In this document: piece after piece, positions 6,600 through 9,146 of the stretch | Position numbering within the stretch: the first letter of the stretch is position 1 | How the letters are laid out: the number at the start of each line of letters is the position of its first letter | NCBI GenBank assembly: GCA_025355485.1 | Contig: JANXZP010000179.1 | Location: 1-9,146, forward strand | Source: Pseudomonadota bacterium | Lineage (GTDB): Bacteria; Pseudomonadota; Gammaproteobacteria; Xanthomonadales; Xanthomonadaceae | Reading direction: 5' to 3' | Length of the DNA stretch: 9,146 bases | Notes under the pieces: model-generated | The model's input: the letters and a program-made list of their open reading frames with translations, nothing else | Told to the model about the DNA's origin: nothing | Database searches by the model: none | Program-made: the position numbers and the translations under genes

Positions 6600-6626
6600 G
6601 ATCATGTAGGCAGGCTACATGCTTGC
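6596..6626. repeat. Second inverted repeat overlapping the first hairpin
   Basis: CATGTAG (6603-6609) pairs with CTACATG (6615-6621) across a 5-base loop, and GCAAG (6596-6600) can pair with CTTGC (6622-6626) outside it, leaving a two-base bulge. Bases 6596-6599 also belong to the right arm of the 6571-6599 hairpin, so the two structures cannot form fully at the same time. It lies between two convergent genes. Confidence 0.55.
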
Positions 6627-6725
6627 TCCATCGAGTGAAGATACTGATGGACGTAGGCGCATCGTGAACTGGATTGCCGGCAATCCCACTGACACCTTGA
6701 ATGGTGGCAAGTGCCGAAAGCGGAC

Positions 6726-7490
6726 TTACTTGCGAAGCCGCGCCACCAACGCCTTCAACGCGTCCTGCGTATCGGGCTGGTTCCATGCGTCGAGGAAGCT
6801 GTCGAGATCCACGCGCTTGGGATCGGTGAGCGCATCGGCGACATCGGCACGCGCGAGTGCGCGGGTGGAGAGCATCGGAGTCGAGGGCAGCGCGATCAAT
6901 TCATTCAACCACGCGATCGCACGCGGTACGACCTGGCCGAGGTCGGCGAGCTGGTCCACCAGGCCCATCGCGAACGCGCGTCGTGCGCTCGGCATCATGC
7001 CCGCGACCAGCAGGCGTTCGGCGCGACGCATGCCGACCGTGCGCTGTAGCAGGTGCTGGATGCCTTCGGGTACGGCGAGTCCGACCTGCACTTCATTGAG
7101 TCCGATCCGGAACGGTTTGGCCGGATCGGGCGAGCGCGCCATGATGCGGTAGTCGCAGCACAACGCGAGCACGCAGCCGCCGGCCGGCGCATGGCCCGCG
7201 ATCGCAGCGACCACCGGAACCGGCGATTTCGCAATTGCGATCGCGGCGTCGAAAAATCCGCGCCATGCGGCTTTCAGATCGCCGGCATCCAGTCCCATCA
7301 AGTGCGGCACGTCCAGTCCGCCGGAGAAGACATTCGGTCCGCCCGACAGCACGATGCCGCGCGCGCCGTCCTTCGGCGCAGCCTCGAACGCATCGCGCAG
7401 GGCCAGCATCAGGTCGGGATTGAGCGCATTGACCGGCGGTCGTGCGAGGCGGATCTCGAGGATGGAACCGTGCTTGTGCTGTTCGATCAT
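6726..7490 (-). CDS. Crotonase-family enzyme, probably delta3,delta2-enoyl-CoA isomerase-like (254 aa)
   Basis: This is a cytosolic acyl-CoA enzyme of the enoyl-CoA hydratase/isomerase superfamily. VFSGGLD (54-60) and APAGGCVLALCCDYRIMA (101-118) supply the oxyanion-hole region. IGLNEVQVGLAVP (129-141) contains E133, which matches the single catalytic glutamate of mitochondrial-type isomerases (ECI1: GLNETQLG). The pattern CDYRI...IGLNE, followed by an AERLL...A...GLVDQ stretch (157-180), fits ECI1 better than a classical hydratase with two glutamates. The likely reaction moves a double bond from position 3 to 2 during oxidation of unsaturated fatty acids. At 254 residues it has the usual length. 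The ATG at 7490 is preceded by GGGAG (7497-7501) six bases away; longer in-frame extensions look unlike protein. It is transcribed alone, divergent from the copper chaperone gene, with a terminator at 6571-6599. A dienoyl-CoA isomerase or hydratase role is not excluded. Confidence 0.87.
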   Translation of the reverse strand: MIEQHKHGSILEIRLARPPVNALNPDLMLALRDAFEAAPKDGARGIVLSGGPNVFSGGLDVPHLMGLDAGDLKAAWRGFFDAAIAIAKSPVPVVAAIAGHAPAGGCVLALCCDYRIMARSPDPAKPFRIGLNEVQVGLAVPEGIQHLLQRTVGMRRAERLLVAGMMPSARRAFAMGLVDQLADLGQVVPRAIAWLNELIALPSTPMLSTRALARADVADALTDPKRVDLDSFLDAWNQPDTQDALKALVARLRK

Positions 7491-7543
7491 GGCTTGCTCC
7501 CGATGGCGATGACCTACGATAACGCATGATCGTCGCAGCGCGC

Positions 7544-7549
7544 TAAAAT
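7544..7549 (+). promoter_or_regulatory. Candidate -10 box (TAAAAT) placed for a leaderless start
   Basis: TAAAAT matches the -10 consensus at five of six positions and ends six bases before the ATG at 7556. A start point at the usual distance would fall on or next to the A of the ATG. No Shine-Dalgarno sequence lies between box and start codon, in keeping with a leaderless message. No strong -35 box was found at 16-18 bases upstream. The 65-bp gap must also carry the promoter of the divergent crotonase gene. Confidence 0.4.
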
Positions 7550-7555
7550 CCACGC

Positions 7556-8083
7556 ATGGGAACTCCGAACCTGCGCCATCGACCCGCCGCCATTGCATTG
7601 GCAACCTTAGCGATCATGACCTGCATGGACGTCGCCACCGCGTCGCAGATGCGGATACCGATGAGCCCGCCGCGGAGCCAGCAGATCATCGTGTTGAACA
7701 AGTCCGTGCGCGTGGAATCCGCGTGGGTACGTGCCGCGCCGCCGGGGGCGACGATGCTGGCCGGCTATATGGACTTGCACAACGACGGCAAGACTCCGCA
7801 GCGATTCATATCCGCGCAGAGCGATGTATTCGGCATGGTCGAATTGCACAAGACGATGATCGTCAATGGCGTCAGCACGATGCGTCCTGCCGGCGATCAA
7901 TCGATTCCGGCTGGCGGCGACCTGCGCTTCGAGCCGGGCGGATTGCACCTGATGCTGATGCAGCCGAAGCGCGTATTGAAGATCGGCGACAGCGTGCGTT
8001 TCCGGCTGCATTTCGCCGATGGCAGCGTGATGGATGTAATCGCGGTGGTCAGTGCCGAAGCGCCGGCCGTAACGACGCACTGA
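7556..8083 (+). CDS. Periplasmic PCu(A)C-type copper chaperone (175 aa)
   Basis: Members of this family (PF04314, DUF461) bind Cu(I) in the periplasm and deliver it to the CuA site of cytochrome oxidase or to other cuproproteins. The full copper motif H-x10-M-x21-H-x-M is present: H98 (in VELHK), M109 (in VSTMR), H131 and M133 (in GGLHLMLM). The domain covers about 50-168, starting at VRVESAWVRAAPPG. Residues 1-30 form an export signal (MGTPNLRHRP, then a hydrophobic stretch, cut predicted after VATAS). Several Met residues lie near the new N-terminus (M32, M36), which might add metal contacts. No SCO, oxidase or copper-regulator gene is next to it; it stands alone, divergent from a crotonase gene. 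The ATG at 7556 gives a complete signal peptide; the next Met (M21) would destroy it. No ribosome site precedes the start. Confidence 0.9.
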   Translation: MGTPNLRHRPAAIALATLAIMTCMDVATASQMRIPMSPPRSQQIIVLNKSVRVESAWVRAAPPGATMLAGYMDLHNDGKTPQRFISAQSDVFGMVELHKTMIVNGVSTMRPAGDQSIPAGGDLRFEPGGLHLMLMQPKRVLKIGDSVRFRLHFADGSVMDVIAVVSAEAPAVTTH

Positions 8084-8085
8084 AG

Positions 8086-8125
8086 CACCCCCTCCAACCT
8101 CCCCCTGCCTTCGCAAGTGGAGGAG
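8086..8125. repeat. C-rich imperfect hairpin between convergent genes, possible dispersed intergenic repeat
   Basis: Arms 8098-8108 (CCTCCCCCTGC) and 8113-8123 (GCAAGTGGAGG) pair over 11 positions with two mismatches around a 4-base loop. It fills the 43-bp gap between the stop of the copper chaperone gene (plus) and the stop of the thioesterase gene (minus), so a bidirectional terminator role is natural, although no T-run flanks it. The CACCCCCTCC...CCTCCCCC layout recalls C-rich palindromes dispersed between genes in Xanthomonadales genomes; that likeness is from memory and one window cannot show repetition. Confidence 0.45.
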
Positions 8126-8126
8126 T

Positions 8127-8573
8127 TCATGCGGCAGTGCAAGCGGCGCGGACGCAGTCCGGCAACGCAGCCGACTTCTGCGTGCGGCTGTCGAACCACA
8201 CCATCACCACGTGGCCGTCGCTGTACCGCACCGAGGTGTCCTTCGCGGACAGGATGCGATGGCCGAGGGTGAAGCTGGTGCTGCCGATGCGATCGACGAA
8301 CAGTTCGACGACGACATCCTCCGGCCACGCGATCGGCCGCCTGAAATTCACCAGCGCGGACGCCAGGACCGGCGCGATGTGATCATCCATCCATGGACCA
8401 TCGAGCGTCGTCAGCCAGCGCAGTCGCGCTTCCTCAAGGTAACGCAGGTAATTTGTGTTGTTGACGTGGTTGAACGCGTCGAGGTCGCCCCAGCGCACCG
8501 CGAGTTCGGTGCGGAATATCACGCTCGAATTCGAGCATGGTGGCAACGCGTGCGTGGTGTCGGAGGCTCTCAT
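8127..8573 (-). CDS. Acyl-CoA thioesterase, hot-dog fold (4HBT/YbgC-like), 148 aa
   Basis: Small cytosolic enzymes of this kind hydrolyse acyl-CoA or acyl-ACP thioesters. VRWGDLDAFNHVNNTNYLRYLEEAR (26-50) is the family signature: D32 sits at the catalytic Asp position, followed by NHVNN and the long central helix of the hot-dog fold. Later strands (VLASALVNFRRP about 69-80, VVVELFVDRIG about 87-97, SFTLGHRILS about 100-109, HVVMVWFD about 121-128) complete the fold. Its length is typical, and there is no signal peptide. The start ATG (8571-8573) overlaps the uvrA stop as ATGA, so translation is probably coupled; a modest GGAAG (8582-8586) lies eight bases upstream. A role linked to DNA repair is not implied, because the pairing more likely reflects a conserved chromosomal arrangement. 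The exact substrate cannot be told. Confidence 0.87.
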   Translation of the reverse strand: MRASDTTHALPPCSNSSVIFRTELAVRWGDLDAFNHVNNTNYLRYLEEARLRWLTTLDGPWMDDHIAPVLASALVNFRRPIAWPEDVVVELFVDRIGSTSFTLGHRILSAKDTSVRYSDGHVVMVWFDSRTQKSAALPDCVRAACTAA

Positions 8574-9146
8574 GTCCCGGTCTTCCGTCGACGCATCGGC
8601 TTGTGCGCCTCGCCGTGGCGCGGCCTGCCTTTGCGCGGCTCGTTTTCACTGGGCGAAACCAGGCGCGATGAAAGCAGGTGCGGCGCGAGGAAACGCCCGG
8701 TGTGCGAGACAGGATTCGCGGCGATTTCTTCGGGTGTGCCGGTCGCGATGATCTGTCCGCCACGATGGCCGCCTTCGGGGCCGAGATCGATGACCCAGTC
8801 GGCGGTCTTGATCACGTCGAGGTTATGCTCGATCACGACGATCGTATTGCCGTCATCGCGCAGGCGGTGCAGTACCATCAGCAGGTGTTCGATGTCGTGG
8901 AAGTGCAGGCCGGTGGTCGGCTCGTCGAGCAGGTACAACGTGCGGCCTGTATCGCGGCGCGAGAGTTCCTTCGACAGCTTCACGCGCTGCGCTTCGCCGC
9001 CGGACAGCGTCGTCGCAGACTGGCCGAGCTTGATGTAGCTCAGGCCCACGTCGACGAGCGTTTCGAGCTTGCGCGCGATCGATGGCACCGGATCGAAGAG
9101 CTTCAGCGCATCCTCGATGGTCATGTTCAGCACATCGGAAATGTTG
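8570..9146 (-). CDS. uvrA: UvrA, excinuclease ABC subunit A, C-terminal part (partial, 5' end outside the window)
   Basis: UvrA is the damage-recognising ATPase of nucleotide excision repair, working with UvrB in the cytosol. The visible 192 residues are the end of the second ABC ATPase module. They open with NISDVLNMTIEDAL, typical of UvrA, followed by the ABC signature LSGGEAQRVKLSKELS, Walker B LYLLDEPTTGLHFHDI and the switch region VVIEHNLDVIKTADWVIDLGPEGG. These are diagnostic of UvrA and intact. After the usual ending (GRFLAPHLL) comes a basic, low-complexity tail of about 30 residues ending in KPMRRRKTGT, which could touch DNA or be unstructured. The stop overlaps the thioesterase start by 4 bp. 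The gene continues past the right edge, so start, zinc fingers and first ATPase are not visible. Confidence 0.97.
   Translation of the reverse strand, partial: NISDVLNMTIEDALKLFDPVPSIARKLETLVDVGLSYIKLGQSATTLSGGEAQRVKLSKELSRRDTGRTLYLLDEPTTGLHFHDIEHLLMVLHRLRDDGNTIVVIEHNLDVIKTADWVIDLGPEGGHRGGQIIATGTPEEIAANPVSHTGRFLAPHLLSSRLVSPSENEPRKGRPRHGEAHKPMRRRKTGT

Noticed and set aside
7616..7640. Lipoprotein signal (Cys23) in the copper chaperone
   Set aside because: The residues before the Cys (I-M-T) do not fit a lipobox, and a normal cleavage site after VATAS explains the N-terminus better.
8434..8763. Alternative minus-strand frame across the uvrA/thioesterase junction
   Set aside because: It overlaps two well-supported genes in a different frame and its translation is Arg-rich and featureless until it overlaps the thioesterase motif region.

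Overview
The window is GC-rich (hand counts of about 58-67% G+C over most sampled stretches) and reads as a proteobacterial chromosome, most likely a gammaproteobacterium of the Xanthomonadales (Xanthomonadaceae or Rhodanobacteraceae). This rests on a secreted DUF3011 protein, a UvrA followed by an overlapping small thioesterase, a PCu(A)C copper chaperone and the codon style. No rRNA, tRNA, transposase, integrase or CRISPR array is visible, so the placement is inference.

Layout. (1) 58-4643, minus strand: a two-gene operon whose genes overlap by 4 bp. The upstream gene (TTG start at 4643) encodes a 462-residue protein with an N-terminal SIR2-like domain and a C-terminal TIR domain. The downstream gene (start at 3258) encodes a 1066-residue nSTAND-type NTPase with an intact Walker A motif, a winged-helix-like region, a coiled coil, one transmembrane helix and a long TPR-like C-terminal half. 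This resembles an NLR-like effector/sensor pair and is the most interesting locus here; a role in anti-phage defence is inference. A perfect 22-bp palindrome follows the operon. (2) 4644-5039: about 400 bp with no convincing gene, holding the divergent upstream regions. (3) 5040-6547, plus strand: two secreted proteins, a double-DUF3011 protein with seven Gly/Tyr/Ser-rich tandem repeats and a small basic-then-acidic unknown protein. The second gene is distinctly AT-richer than the flanks. (4) 6548-6725: inverted repeats between convergent genes. (5) 6726-7490, minus: a crotonase-fold enzyme resembling enoyl-CoA delta-isomerase. (6) 7556-8083, plus: a periplasmic PCu(A)C copper chaperone with a complete copper motif and a possibly leaderless start. 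(7) 8086-8125: an imperfect hairpin between convergent genes. (8) 8127-9146, minus: the C-terminal part of uvrA (running off the window) overlapping by 4 bp with a hot-dog thioesterase.

How the genes relate. The SIR2-TIR and STAND proteins are translationally coupled and probably form one functional unit: the STAND protein would sense and the TIR domain would act on NAD+ or a related nucleotide. The SIR2-like domain has lost key catalytic-motif residues, whereas the TIR domain keeps its expected glutamate. The remaining genes look like ordinary chromosomal functions (lipid metabolism, copper handling, DNA repair, envelope proteins) and have no evident link to the operon.
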